Source: Cyanobacterium stanieri PCC 7202 (GTDB taxonomy: Bacteria; Cyanobacteriota; Cyanobacteriia; Cyanobacteriales; Cyanobacteriaceae). From it: a stretch of DNA of 64,000 nt. Numbering within the stretch: position 1 is the stretch's first letter; each line of letters starts with the position of its first letter. Below the pieces are notes generated by a model that saw only the letters and a program-made list of their open reading frames with translations, was not told the origin of the DNA and made no database searches. This document shows positions 25,984 to 35,026 of this stretch, piece after piece. Location of the stretch: the NCBI GenBank assembly GCA_000317655.1, contig CP003940.1, positions 1,736,001-1,800,000 on the forward strand, given 5' to 3'. Position numbers and translations under genes: made by a program.

Positions 25984-27228
25984 GTTAGCTACAAAATCAC
26001 TGTTGAGGGTAATATTCAGGTTAGTTTCAGGTCTGATGACTAATAAGTCAACTCGGTTTCTGCCCAAAAATTGGGGGATGAGGGTTGCCAAAAGTCCTGC
26101 TCCTGTACCGATTAATAACTCTCCTGTGGTGATGGTGCGATCGCCCGTTACCCCTGCAATAGCCGCTGCGGCAGCAGTACCAAGGGCGGCATTACGAACC
26201 AAAGTTCCTACATTAGTACCACGAGAAACACTTTCAGTTTCGGTGATAACTTGAGAAGAAGCGTTGATATTATAACTTCTGCCATCAGGTAACTCTAGGC
26301 GTTGAGCAAAAAATTGAGTGCCATTGCCACTGGGACGAAGTTGACCAACCACTACACTATTACGGGGAATAACCACAACATTGGAACTGTTAACAATATT
26401 TTCCCGAATAGTAAGACTAATAGGCACGGTTTCATCTTGTGTCAAGAGGATTTTTTCTGCTTCATAAGTCACAGGGATTTGAGTACCTGCCATCACACGA
26501 TTATCCGTAGCCACAGGTAATTGGCTGACAATGTAAGGAGAGCTTAAAGTTGCCACTTGTCCTCGAGAAGACAATGCCTGATAAATAAAAGCGGCAACCT
26601 CTGCACGGGTAGCATTACGGGTAGGATTTAGCTGTCTGGTGTTGGGGTAGTTGACCACAATTCTATTCTCCGTGGCAGCGGCGATGGGCGATCGCGCAAA
26701 ACCCGAAATAGCATTGGAATCATTGAAAAATCCCACCACCGTATCAACATTATTAGTAGGGGAATAATTTAAACCATTGGCCAAGGAAACCAACACCTGC
26801 TCACGGGGGATATTTTGCTCAGGACGGAACACATTACCCGGATAACCCGACAAAAAGCCCATGCGGTAAGCATTATTAATCGCCCCCGTAGCCCAATAGT
26901 TGCTAGGAACATCGTTAAAATTAATACCCCCACGAATAGCATCTTGAGGCAACGCACTTTGAACCATCGCCGCAAACTGAGCCCTCGTTACAGGTGCCTC
27001 TGGGCGAAAAGTACCATCAGGAAATCCAGCAATGACTCCCCTTTGTACCAACGCCGTCACAAACTCAGAAGCCCAATGATTAGGAGAAAGATCATTAAAC
27101 TGGGTAGTCTGAGCCATTACAGGTGCGGGATTAAGTAAAGCCGTAGTTAAGGGCAAAGTAGAAGTAGAACCAAGAGTAAGAGATAAAAATAAGGCAGTAC
27201 CTGCTTTATAAGAATTGAATTTAGACAT
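25981..27228 (-). CDS. SLH-domain cell-envelope protein
   Basis: A 415-residue exported protein. A signal peptide (about residues 1-39, ending PVMA) is followed by three SLH repeats: FNDLSPNHWASEFVTALVQR (about 43-62) with GFPDGTFRPEAPVTRAQFA, a second near 103-160 (GYPGNVFRPEQNIPREQ), and a third near 165-225. SLH repeats bind peptidoglycan-linked polymers. The C-terminal 180 residues form a strand-rich domain with a glycine/alanine-rich segment (LGTAAAAAIAGVTGD) resembling the VRR/porin-less SLH proteins of cyanobacteria. It lacks the long beta barrel of SomA/SLH porins. Its stop codon is supplied by the adjoining repeat. Confidence 0.88.
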   Translation of the reverse strand: MSKFNSYKAGTALFLSLTLGSTSTLPLTTALLNPAPVMAQTTQFNDLSPNHWASEFVTALVQRGVIAGFPDGTFRPEAPVTRAQFAAMVQSALPQDAIRGGINFNDVPSNYWATGAINNAYRMGFLSGYPGNVFRPEQNIPREQVLVSLANGLNYSPTNNVDTVVGFFNDSNAISGFARSPIAAATENRIVVNYPNTRQLNPTRNATRAEVAAFIYQALSSRGQVATLSSPYIVSQLPVATDNRVMAGTQIPVTYEAEKILLTQDETVPISLTIRENIVNSSNVVVIPRNSVVVGQLRPSGNGTQFFAQRLELPDGRSYNINASSQVITETESVSRGTNVGTLVRNAALGTAAAAAIAGVTGDRTITTGELLIGTGAGLLATLIPQFLGRNRVDLLVIRPETNLNITLNSDFVAN

Positions 27229-27307
27229 AATATTTAAACAAATAAATGATTGCTAATATGTCTATGGACTAACTTAAGCCCCATCAAGTTCCCACTTTTT
27301 TCCCATA

Positions 27308-29134
27308 CTAATTATTATTATCATTAAAATGAGCCGATAAAACCCTTTGTACAATGGGCGCAGCCACCGCACCACCACCACCGCCAGAATGCTCCACAAA
27401 AGCCACCACCACAATGGAAGGATCATCATAAGGTGCATAGGCACCAAACCAAGCATGGGATTTTCCAGGGGGGGCTTCTGCGGTTCCACTTTTACCTGCG
27501 ACGGCTATATTCGGCACAGCTGATCCTCCACCAGTACCGCTAGTAACCACTGCTCTGAGAGACTGTCGAAGGGTATTAATAGTCTCGGGCTTCATATTTA
27601 AAGATTCCCGTCTGGCTAGATAAGTTTCGGGATCATTTTCCAAATGGGGAGTTACCCGATAACCACCGTTGGCTGGTACTGCAAACATCACCGCAACCTG
27701 TAAAGGGGTAGCAAGGGTAAAACCTTGCCCAATGGACATATTAATCGTATCCCCTGCTGTCCAATCTGTATTAAATCTTCTTTGTTTCCATTCATTATCA
27801 GCAATTAAACCGGGGGTTTCTTCCCTCAATTCAATACCGGTCCTACTACCAAAACCAAATTTGCGTGACCATTCAATTAAATTTTCTCCCCCTACTCCAT
27901 AGCCTATTTGACCATAAAAAGTGTTACTACTCCACGCCATGGAGCGAATATAGTTCATCGGGCCAAAACCTGAACGATTCCACTCCCCCAATGCCATGCC
28001 CCCCCGACGCAAAAAGGCATAGGTAGGTAACACTGTATTGGGGGGATATTTCCCTGTTTCCATTCCAGCCGCAGCGGTAACTACCTTGAAGGTGGAAGCA
28101 GGAGGAAAGCCAACAATGGAGCGATTAATAAAAGGGTTGCCCTGTCCTTGGACTTCTCGCCAAATTTCATCGGTGATTCGATCTGAGAAAATATTGGGAT
28201 CAAAGCCCGGATAACTAACCATGGCAAGAACTGCCCCTGTATTGGGATCTAGGGCTACAACTGCTCCTCGACGGGCGCCGAGGGCTTCTTCTGCCACTTT
28301 TTGCAATTCTAGGTCTAAGGTTAGTTGTATGTCTTGTCCAGATACCGCTTCTTGCATACCGACTCTACGGACTACTCTTCCTGCACCATCGGTTTCGAGG
28401 ACAATACCGCCCCATTCTCCCCTCAGTTTATTTTCTAATCCTGCCTCTACGCCCATTTTGCCAATAACATCCCCTAAGCGATAACCCTCACTGCGGAGTT
28501 GTTCTAATTCTTGGGCATCTATTTCTCGGGTATAACCTAGTACGTGGGAGGCTATTCTATTGTTGGGGTAGTGACGGATACTATCAATATTTAATTCTAC
28601 GTCTCCTAATACTTGTCTATTTTCTTCGATCGCCGTTATTTGTTGAGGGGTAAGGTTACTACCTACTTTAACGAGGGTGGGACTGTCTAAATTCTCGCCT
28701 TTGAGCTTTTCTTGTAATTCTTCGGGGGGTATGTTGAGGATGGTGGCAAGTTCAACCTTAACCTCTTCCCAGTTCGGTTGTATTTGTATGCGAGGTAATA
28801 AATAGGCAGAATGAGATAGACGAGTGGAGGCTAAAATTCTTCCTTGACGATCAAATAAATTGCCTCTGACAGGGGCTTGGGGAATAATTTTGGTACGATT
28901 ACTGGTGGCTTTTTGGGCAAATTCTTGTCCCTGAATAATTTGCAGATAGGCAAGTCGAGAGGCAATGCCACCAAAGAGGAACAAACTGACCAAGATTAGA
29001 ATCATGATCGGTTGATCTTTTTGTCCCACCGTTAACCATTTTTTCTTTTTCTGTTGGGAAATGTTGGAAAGGGTGGTGTAAGGTCTGGGATTGACTGGGT
29101 TTTTTGATTTGCGCCGACGGTTGACTATTTGCAT
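27308..29134 (-). CDS. mrdA: Penicillin-binding protein 2 (peptidoglycan transpeptidase)
   Basis: A 608-residue class B PBP. One N-terminal membrane anchor (about 43-68) is followed by the dimerisation domain (NLFDRQGRILASTRLSH) and the transpeptidase domain. The active-site motifs are all present: STFK in FPPASTFKVV, the SxN motif in WSSNTFYG, and KSGT in VAGKSGTAEAP near residue 545. It cross-links peptidoglycan during cell elongation, normally with the SEDS partner RodA, which is not in the window. The IS605-type element begins 274 bases upstream of its start. Confidence 0.95.
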   Translation of the reverse strand: MQIVNRRRKSKNPVNPRPYTTLSNISQQKKKKWLTVGQKDQPIMILILVSLFLFGGIASRLAYLQIIQGQEFAQKATSNRTKIIPQAPVRGNLFDRQGRILASTRLSHSAYLLPRIQIQPNWEEVKVELATILNIPPEELQEKLKGENLDSPTLVKVGSNLTPQQITAIEENRQVLGDVELNIDSIRHYPNNRIASHVLGYTREIDAQELEQLRSEGYRLGDVIGKMGVEAGLENKLRGEWGGIVLETDGAGRVVRRVGMQEAVSGQDIQLTLDLELQKVAEEALGARRGAVVALDPNTGAVLAMVSYPGFDPNIFSDRITDEIWREVQGQGNPFINRSIVGFPPASTFKVVTAAAGMETGKYPPNTVLPTYAFLRRGGMALGEWNRSGFGPMNYIRSMAWSSNTFYGQIGYGVGGENLIEWSRKFGFGSRTGIELREETPGLIADNEWKQRRFNTDWTAGDTINMSIGQGFTLATPLQVAVMFAVPANGGYRVTPHLENDPETYLARRESLNMKPETINTLRQSLRAVVTSGTGGGSAVPNIAVAGKSGTAEAPPGKSHAWFGAYAPYDDPSIVVVAFVEHSGGGGGAVAAPIVQRVLSAHFNDNNN

Positions 29135-29408
29135 TTTGAATGGAGGGGTGATTACTTGAGATCAGGGGAAAAAGATTATTACCAGTTAAGGTTTTACTAA
29201 TTAGTTATTTTTTGGCACTCTAAACTTACATTGATACAAGTTTTATTAATAATACAATAAGGTTACAAAATTATTTCCTATTTCTCGGGCAGGGGGATAT
29301 TTTGTGTTCGGGAAAAAGTGTGTGATTACAGATTGAGATTAACACATTTTGTTTATTTTTGTGACCATTTCAGAGTTTCGACATTACCTAGAAATAAACA
29401 AATCCCCT

Positions 29409-29510
29409 TTGACATACTCACCGTCCTAAAGGAGCGGTGATTCTTGACGCTTCACGGACTGACGCTACCGAAGTAGTCTTACTCTGTCTCTGCGTCCGTT
29501 TAGAGTCGTG
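29409..29510 (-). ncRNA. Putative omega (reRNA) at the 3' end of tnpB
   Basis: In IS605-type elements the guide RNA of TnpB is read through the 3' end of tnpB into the right end and flank. Here that region contains a stable hairpin just beyond and overlapping the tnpB stop (TCACCG...CGGTGA). The guide would be the chromosomal sequence left of 29409. Boundaries are estimates. Confidence 0.4.
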
Positions 29511-30605
29511 GCAATGCCCTATCCCGACTTTGTTTATCATTTTTGCTGCATTCTCGTCTCTATCATGTTCCGTGCCGCAATTTAAACATTTGACGGTACG
29601 AACAGATAAATCAAGTTTTCCCCAGCGATAACCGCACTCTGAACACACTTGGCTGGTTGGCTCCCAGGGACTAATTACCAAGAACTCACGGTTAAATTTA
29701 TCAGATTTTGCTTCGCACAAAGTTCTAAACTCTCGCCACCCTTGCTGACTAATCGCTCTAGAAAGTTTACGGTTTTTAACCATGCCCGACACGTTCAAAT
29801 CCTCCAAGACGATAGTTTTGTTTTCACTAACGACCTTGGTTGATAATTTGTGTAGAAAGTCTTTACGGGTATCCGCAATTTGATTATGCAGTTTTGCAAT
29901 CCTGATTCGAGTTTTGTTTCTTCGTCGTGAGTCTTTTTGTTGCCGTGCTAACTTTTTTTGGAGTTGACGAATTCTTTTGTCTAGCAATGAGTAATCTGGA
30001 CTTTCAGCTTTTTCACCATTGCTCATTACCGCAAAAGTTTTGATTCCCAAATCAATACCAATGCTTTGGTTCTTAGCACCAATATTAACTGGTTCAATTT
30101 CTACTACAAAGCTAAGAAAATAGCGATTAGCACAATCCTTAATTACTGTAACTGAAGTAGGTGGCGCTGGTAATTCTCTAGACCAAATAGGGCTAACATT
30201 GCCAATTTTAGCAAGATAAATTTCATTTCCTTTTATGGAAAATCCGCCGATTCTAAATCGTGCTGATTGTTGATTGGCTTTCTTTTTAAACTTGGGATAG
30301 CCTAGTTTTTTGCCCTTGCGCTTGCCTTTGATGGAATCAAAATAGTTTTTAAAAGCTACCCCTAAATCTGCAACTGACTGTTGCAATGGAATATTTGATA
30401 CTTCAGACAGCCAACTACGTTCATCAGTCTTTTTAGCTTGAGTAATTACCAACTTTTGCAAGTCGTTATTACTCGGTAACTTTTCTGACTGCTTGCAAAT
30501 AGCCAGTGCATCGTTCCAAACCACACGGACACAACCAAACAACTGAGATAAACTCTGTCGCTGTTGGTCTGTGGGATAAAAACGATATTGATACCTAGCT
30601 TTCAT
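29418..30605 (-). CDS. tnpB: TnpB, RNA-guided endonuclease of an IS605-type element
   Basis: A 395-residue TnpB. The N-terminal part (about 1-110) begins MKARYQYRFYPTDQQRQSLS, the standard HTH/WED start. The RuvC active site is intact: Asp185 in GIDLGIKTF, Glu269 in VLEDLNVSGM, and Asp350 in TEHDRDENAA. The zinc finger has Cys321, Cys324, Cys340 and Cys343 (CSECGYRW; CLNCGTEHD). Known TnpB proteins cut DNA under guidance of an RNA from the element's right end, helping transposon retention. No frameshift or stop interrupts it, so it is probably functional. It is divergent from tnpA by 51 bases. Confidence 0.95.
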   Translation of the reverse strand: MKARYQYRFYPTDQQRQSLSQLFGCVRVVWNDALAICKQSEKLPSNNDLQKLVITQAKKTDERSWLSEVSNIPLQQSVADLGVAFKNYFDSIKGKRKGKKLGYPKFKKKANQQSARFRIGGFSIKGNEIYLAKIGNVSPIWSRELPAPPTSVTVIKDCANRYFLSFVVEIEPVNIGAKNQSIGIDLGIKTFAVMSNGEKAESPDYSLLDKRIRQLQKKLARQQKDSRRRNKTRIRIAKLHNQIADTRKDFLHKLSTKVVSENKTIVLEDLNVSGMVKNRKLSRAISQQGWREFRTLCEAKSDKFNREFLVISPWEPTSQVCSECGYRWGKLDLSVRTVKCLNCGTEHDRDENAAKMINKVGIGHCHDSKRTQRQSKTTSVASVREASRITAPLGR

Positions 30606-30656
30606 GATTAATGATATAATTGGTCTGTATTTACATTATATATTGGTCTGCATAAA

Positions 30657-31055
30657 ATGGCAACTATATTTAGAATAGAAAGACACAGCGTTACAGATTT
30701 AAAAATACACTTGGTCTGCGTGACTAAATATCGTAAGTCTGTGTTCACATCAGATAGTATTGATTTGATTGAAAAGTCGTTTAAAAAGGTTGCTGAAAAA
30801 ATGGATTTTCAAGTGATCGAATTCAATGGGGAAGGAAATCACGTCCATGCACTGATTGAATATCCACCAAAATTGTCTATTTCTCAAATAGTGAATGCGT
30901 TAAAAGGCGTTTCTAGTCGTCGTTATGGGCAAGCTGGATATAAAAAACCACACAAAGAATCTTTATGGAGTCCTAGTTATTTTGCTATTTCAGTAGGAGG
31001 TGCGCCATTGGAAATTCTCAAGGAATATATTAAGAATCAAGAAAAGCCGTCCTAG
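30657..31055 (+). CDS. tnpA: TnpA, IS200/IS605 single-strand transposase (Y1 HUH)
   Basis: A 132-residue Y1 transposase. The HUH metal motif is His62-x-His64 in EGNHVHALIEYPP and the nucleophile is Tyr124 in LKEYIKNQEK, with the Gln four residues later. Such enzymes excise and insert a single-stranded transposon circle at a short target tetranucleotide or pentanucleotide. The full length and intact catalytic residues indicate a recently active element. A subterminal hairpin overlaps and follows its stop codon. Confidence 0.95.
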   Translation: MATIFRIERHSVTDLKIHLVCVTKYRKSVFTSDSIDLIEKSFKKVAEKMDFQVIEFNGEGNHVHALIEYPPKLSISQIVNALKGVSSRRYGQAGYKKPHKESLWSPSYFAISVGGAPLEILKEYIKNQEKPS

Positions 31056-31179
31056 AAGGACGGGGCTTGTATCCCATGATTTTTGGTCAATGCAAGGGAT
31101 TTCTCGAGGGAATCGTCCCACACGAAACTTTTTTATGCGGTATATTATTTACGGTGTGGGGCTTCTCTCGATATTTAAC

Positions 31180-32172
31180 CTAAAAAAACCAACCGTAGGA
31201 ATGGAGTCCTTTTCCTAAAATATTGACTCCAAGATAGCAAATCCAAACGACAAAAAATCCACTGGCGGCGAGAATCGCAGGTTTTTTTCCTTGCCAACCC
31301 TTGGTGATTCGGGCGTGGAGGTAGGCGGCAAACACAAGCCAAGTAATGAGCGCCCATGTCTCTTTGGGATCCCAACTCCAGTATGATCCCCATGCTTCGT
31401 TTGCCCACACAGCACCTGATATAATACCGATGGTGAGCAGAGGAAATCCTAGACCAATAATGCGATAACTAATGTTATCGAGGGTATCTACGAGGTTTAG
31501 ACGTTCGGGGGAAAGGGAAATGGTACTTTCTACTGGTTTTGTGAGTACAGCGGTACCTCCTTGATTATTGGTTAAGTCGGGTTGCACTGATTCACTGTTA
31601 TATTTTAGGTTTAATTTTTTGACGTTACGATATGCCCCTGTACCGACGGAACTTCCTCTTAATTGGATTTCTTTTCCTTGGGTTAAGATTAAAAAGGCGA
31701 TCGCAATGAGAGAACCAACCATAAGGGCAGAGTAACTAAACATCATCACGCTGACGTGCATCATCAACCAATTGGACTTGAGGGCAGGGACAAGGGGTTC
31801 GCTATGTTGCATTTCTGAGGGTAAAGAAAGGGTGCCAAAAGCTGTAATTCCCATGGCAACGGGGGTTGTAAAAACACCCACTAAGCGACTACCGCTCATA
31901 TTCTCGGCGATAAGATGAATTACCGTAATACCCCAAGTGAGGAAAAAGAGGGATTCGTAAAGATTACTCAACGGGAAATAACCTCCCTCAATCCATCTTG
32001 CACCCAATAAAGTGGCGATCGCCAAGTTAGCAATAATCATTCCCGTAGTTCCCAATTTAGGCAACCAAGTAAAAGTAGGGAAAGCCGTACCTACCCAATA
32101 TAAAAGCATTGTAACGAATAATACTGCAAAAGAAATATTATCTAAAGTATTCTGGAGGGCAACTAGATCCAT
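31180..32172 (-). CDS. ccsA: Cytochrome c biogenesis protein CcsA (ResC-type; called CcsB in some annotations)
   Basis: A 330-residue polytopic membrane protein of the System II heme-handling family. The WWD motif region reads [19 protein letters not shown] (about residues 250-268), flanked by conserved histidines ([17 protein letters not shown] near the C-terminus). With Ccs1/ResB it exports heme to the thylakoid lumen or periplasm side and attaches it to CxxCH apocytochromes such as c6 and f. The second partner is not in the window. Naming differs between chloroplast (CcsA) and bacterial (CcsB) conventions. Residues 180-225 form a polar loop. Confidence 0.93.
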   Translation of the reverse strand: MDLVALQNTLDNISFAVLFVTMLLYWVGTAFPTFTWLPKLGTTGMIIANLAIATLLGARWIEGGYFPLSNLYESLFFLTWGITVIHLIAENMSGSRLVGVFTTPVAMGITAFGTLSLPSEMQHSEPLVPALKSNWLMMHVSVMMFSYSALMVGSLIAIAFLILTQGKEIQLRGSSVGTGAYRNVKKLNLKYNSESVQPDLTNNQGGTAVLTKPVESTISLSPERLNLVDTLDNISYRIIGLGFPLLTIGIISGAVWANEAWGSYWSWDPKETWALITWLVFAAYLHARITKGWQGKKPAILAASGFFVVWICYLGVNILGKGLHSYGWFF

Positions 32173-32436
32173 AGGTTAATGTTTTTTAAATAAAGAGAAT
32201 AAGAATAGTTCACATATATCTAGTACCATTTTAAACCCCCATTGACCCCATTAAAAAAGACCGATGGTCAATGAATAAATTTTTTCTTCTCATTGTTCAT
32301 AGATAACATCAACCGAACTTCGGAAATCGCAACGAAAAGTTAAAATAGATTAAGAGTTAGCTTAATTATCAATTGTACTCGTTATTGAAAGATATAATTA
32401 ACTATCTGCATCCAAACAAGGATCAACCTATTTATT

Positions 32437-33522
32437 ATGATTGACGCTATTATTATTTTTATATTTGTCCTTGCCTTTGCAGGGGTTGGCTTTGATATAG
32501 TCCAAGTTTTGCCCGGTGATATACAAGGACAAGTTTCCAACATTCAAGCCCTTCGATGGTTAGCCGCAGGTTTTGCTTCTATCATCGGTTTAGCCATGGG
32601 TTTAGTGGCTCAAACCACTTATCGCCGTTTAGAACAAAGAATCCGCAATACTCCCATAGAAGTAATTATAACAAGGGCGATCGGATTGGTACTAGGTTTA
32701 TTGTTGGCTAACCTAATGTTAGCACCCATCTTCCTCCTACCAATTCCTAGCGAATTTAGTTTCCTTAAACCCATGTTGGCAATACTCGGCAGTGTTATTT
32801 TTGCCGTGTTAGGAGTATCCCTTGCGGACACCCATGGTAGAACTTTCCTAAGATTAATTAACCCTAATAGCATCGAATCGATGTTAGTGGCAGAAGGTAC
32901 TCTAAAACCCGTAGCAACCAAAATTCTTGATACTAGCTGTATCATTGATGGACGTATTCAACAGTTATTGGATACAGGTTTTATCGAAGGGCAGATTTTA
33001 GTACCACAGTTTATTTTACAAGAATTACAACAATTAGCAGACGCAACCAATGACCAAAAAAGAGTCAGAGGGCGCAGGGGATTAGATATTCTTAATCAAA
33101 TGCAAGAAAGATACCCTGACATCATCGTTATTCACCCTGAAGAATATGAAGATGTGGCAACGGTAGATGCAAAACTATTACATCTTGCCCATGATATTAA
33201 CGCCACTTTGATCACTAATGATTTTAATTTAAGTAAGGTGGCTAGTTTACAGAAAATTCTGATCCTCAATATCAATGATTTGGCCCAAGCCATTCGCCCT
33301 ATCTATTTACCGGGGGATTATATCGATTTAAAAATTTTGAAAAATGGAAAAGAACCCAGTCAAGGTATTGGTTATCTTGATGATGGTACTATGGTAGTGG
33401 TAGAGGATGCCAATGACCATGTCGGGGAAGAGTTGAGGGTTACGGTAACTTCAGCCTTGCAAACTTCGGCAGGTAGAATGATTTTTGCCAAAACCAATAG
33501 TTCTACGGTGAACCAATATTAA
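32437..33522 (+). CDS. PIN/TRAM-domain membrane protein (YacL-like)
   Basis: A 361-residue protein with four N-terminal membrane segments (about residues 2-22, 40-62, 75-105 and 110-132), a PIN nuclease domain from about 165, and a C-terminal TRAM domain from about 288. PIN acidic residues are visible in ILDTSCIIDGR (about 167-177), TVDAKLLHLAHD and LITNDFNL. The organisation matches Bacillus YacL-type proteins, widely conserved in cyanobacteria. An RNase role is presumed but not established. A terminator follows at 33559. Confidence 0.9.
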   Translation: MIDAIIIFIFVLAFAGVGFDIVQVLPGDIQGQVSNIQALRWLAAGFASIIGLAMGLVAQTTYRRLEQRIRNTPIEVIITRAIGLVLGLLLANLMLAPIFLLPIPSEFSFLKPMLAILGSVIFAVLGVSLADTHGRTFLRLINPNSIESMLVAEGTLKPVATKILDTSCIIDGRIQQLLDTGFIEGQILVPQFILQELQQLADATNDQKRVRGRRGLDILNQMQERYPDIIVIHPEEYEDVATVDAKLLHLAHDINATLITNDFNLSKVASLQKILILNINDLAQAIRPIYLPGDYIDLKILKNGKEPSQGIGYLDDGTMVVVEDANDHVGEELRVTVTSALQTSAGRMIFAKTNSSTVNQY

Positions 33523-33558
33523 AATTAGGATGAATCCTTATTATTGTTTTGTTCCCTG

Positions 33559-33585
33559 AATCCCCCAACTTGGGGGATTTTTCGG
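33559..33585. terminator. Bidirectional-looking intrinsic terminator
   Basis: The stem AATCCCCCA / TGGGGGATT (33559-33567 and 33571-33579) with a 3-base loop is followed by TTTTC on the plus strand. It serves the PIN/TRAM gene ending at 33522; the convergent small gene ends just beyond it. Confidence 0.75.
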
Positions 33586-33590
33586 TGATA

Positions 33591-33929
33591 TTAGAGTTGG
33601 TTTTCTAATTCTATTTCCCCAGAATTGTTGTTTTGTTGTTCCATTTCTCTCATTCTTTGCAGTTGTCTTTCCCTAAAACTTTGGGCGGCATTACGAATAT
33701 TTCTGCTAGAATCTTCGGCGGAAGTGCCTCCACTCATACGATTCATCATATTAGCATTGTGAATTAACTGCATGGGATTGATACTGTCTCCAAAGAGGGA
33801 GTTTTGCTCGTTGGATTGGAACATACTATCTTGTGGACTGGTATTGATATTTTGGGCTTGGGCAAGATTACCATAACCAATAACTAAACCTGCCGTAAGG
33901 ATGGTTGTGTATAAGAGTTTGTTTTTCAT
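33591..33929 (-). CDS. Small secreted hypothetical protein
   Basis: A 112-residue protein with a clear signal peptide (MKNKLLYTTILTAGLVIGYG...AQAQ, cleavage after about residue 25). The mature part is Asn/Gln/Ser/Met-rich (MLIHNANMMNRMSG-type segment around 55-68) and ends in a charged helix (FRERQLQRMREMEQQNNNSG). I do not recognise it. It lies 36 bases downstream of the ABC permease gene on the same strand, so the two may be cotranscribed. Likely periplasmic. Confidence 0.65.
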   Translation of the reverse strand: MKNKLLYTTILTAGLVIGYGNLAQAQNINTSPQDSMFQSNEQNSLFGDSINPMQLIHNANMMNRMSGGTSAEDSSRNIRNAAQSFRERQLQRMREMEQQNNNSGEIELENQL

Positions 33930-33965
33930 GATTGAATTATTCCTAATATTAATTTACATGGAAGA

Positions 33966-34853
33966 TTAAGCAAAACGGCGACTTAATAGGGGTTTGATTG
34001 CCAAGAGAATCAGGGCATCAAAGGCACATAGTAGCAGTAGTACAACGCCGAAGTTAATTTCTGTCCAAGGGGTGTTAATCACTATACTAGCTAAGTTCGG
34101 GTCACCATTTTGATAAATATAGCGGATGGGTTCGATAGCGTAGGTTAGGGGGTTAAGACTGGCGATGATTTGTAACCAGTTTGCCATAAATGCCATGGGG
34201 GCAAGGGCTGTACTTGCAAATAATAGAGGTAAGTTAATTACAAATATTACGGCGAGTAGTTCGATGTGTCCAGGTAGGGCGAAAGCTAGTCCTAGACTTA
34301 ATCCTGTCACTCCTAAAACTATTAAGAAAGTTATAAGGGCGATCGCACTTAAACCAGTCAAACTAGGTAAACCAGCCCCAATAAAAGCACTGGCAGTAAT
34401 AATTACGGCAGTTTGAATCAAACTCAGACTAATAATATAAATAGTCGAAGCGGCCACAATGGAAAATCGAGAGGCTAGGGGGGCGACTAATAGCCGATTT
34501 AAAAAGCCAAATTCTCGATCAAACATAATGGGTAAACCTGCATTCAAAGCCCCAGAAAAAGCCGTAAAAACAATGATACCCGGAGCCAAAAACTGCCCAT
34601 AACTAAAATCATCACCAAATAAACTTTGGGGAGCATTATAAAACAAAGCACCGAATAAAATTAACCACATAAAAGGTTGAATAACCCCCGCCACGAGGGT
34701 AGAAGGGCGACGTTGTAACTGAATGAAAAGACGCTTAGTGAGGGCAAAAGTTTCCTGCAAAAAATCATTAAACCCATTACTCTCAAAAGTTATATTTTCA
34801 GAGTTAGGGGCTAAAATTGCCCGATATTTTTGATTATCTATAGTTTGAGTCAT
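33966..34853 (-). CDS. ABC-2 type transporter permease
   Basis: A 295-residue permease with six membrane segments and a cytoplasmic N-terminus (about 1-50). The family signature region is FGFLNRLLVAPLASRFSIVA (about 132-151) and LNPLTYAIEPIRYIYQNGD (about 233-251). It resembles DrrB/NodJ-like exporters of lipids, drugs or polysaccharides. No ATPase gene is adjacent, so the partner lies elsewhere and the substrate is open. Confidence 0.9.
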   Translation of the reverse strand: MTQTIDNQKYRAILAPNSENITFESNGFNDFLQETFALTKRLFIQLQRRPSTLVAGVIQPFMWLILFGALFYNAPQSLFGDDFSYGQFLAPGIIVFTAFSGALNAGLPIMFDREFGFLNRLLVAPLASRFSIVAASTIYIISLSLIQTAVIITASAFIGAGLPSLTGLSAIALITFLIVLGVTGLSLGLAFALPGHIELLAVIFVINLPLLFASTALAPMAFMANWLQIIASLNPLTYAIEPIRYIYQNGDPNLASIVINTPWTEINFGVVLLLLCAFDALILLAIKPLLSRRFA

Positions 34854-35026
34854 TTTATTTTTAACAATTATAATAATTTCCCTAACTTCATTTTACCTTG
34901 CCTAATCAAAGCTCAAATTAAATTAATTAGCAATCTCAACGCCCTATGATGGTATCACCCCCTAACCTGAAATTTGTTAAAATAATCATTTACAGAAAAA
35001 ATTTCTGCTAATATTAAATTTTAAAA

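Larger units (their letters stand above)
29409..31085. mobile_element. IS200/IS605-family insertion sequence with divergent tnpA and tnpB
   Basis: A complete-looking element in the PBP2-ccsA intergenic region. It has divergent tnpB (minus) and tnpA (plus) and subterminal hairpins at both ends: TCACCG/CGGTGA around 29417-29441 and AAGCC-GTCC/GGAC-GGCTT around 31043-31071. The right end on the tnpB strand finishes GTATGTCAA. I place the outer limits at TTGA (29409) and at the base before GTCAA (31086-31090). These limits are inferences. As expected for this family there are no terminal inverted repeats or target duplication. Confidence 0.72.
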
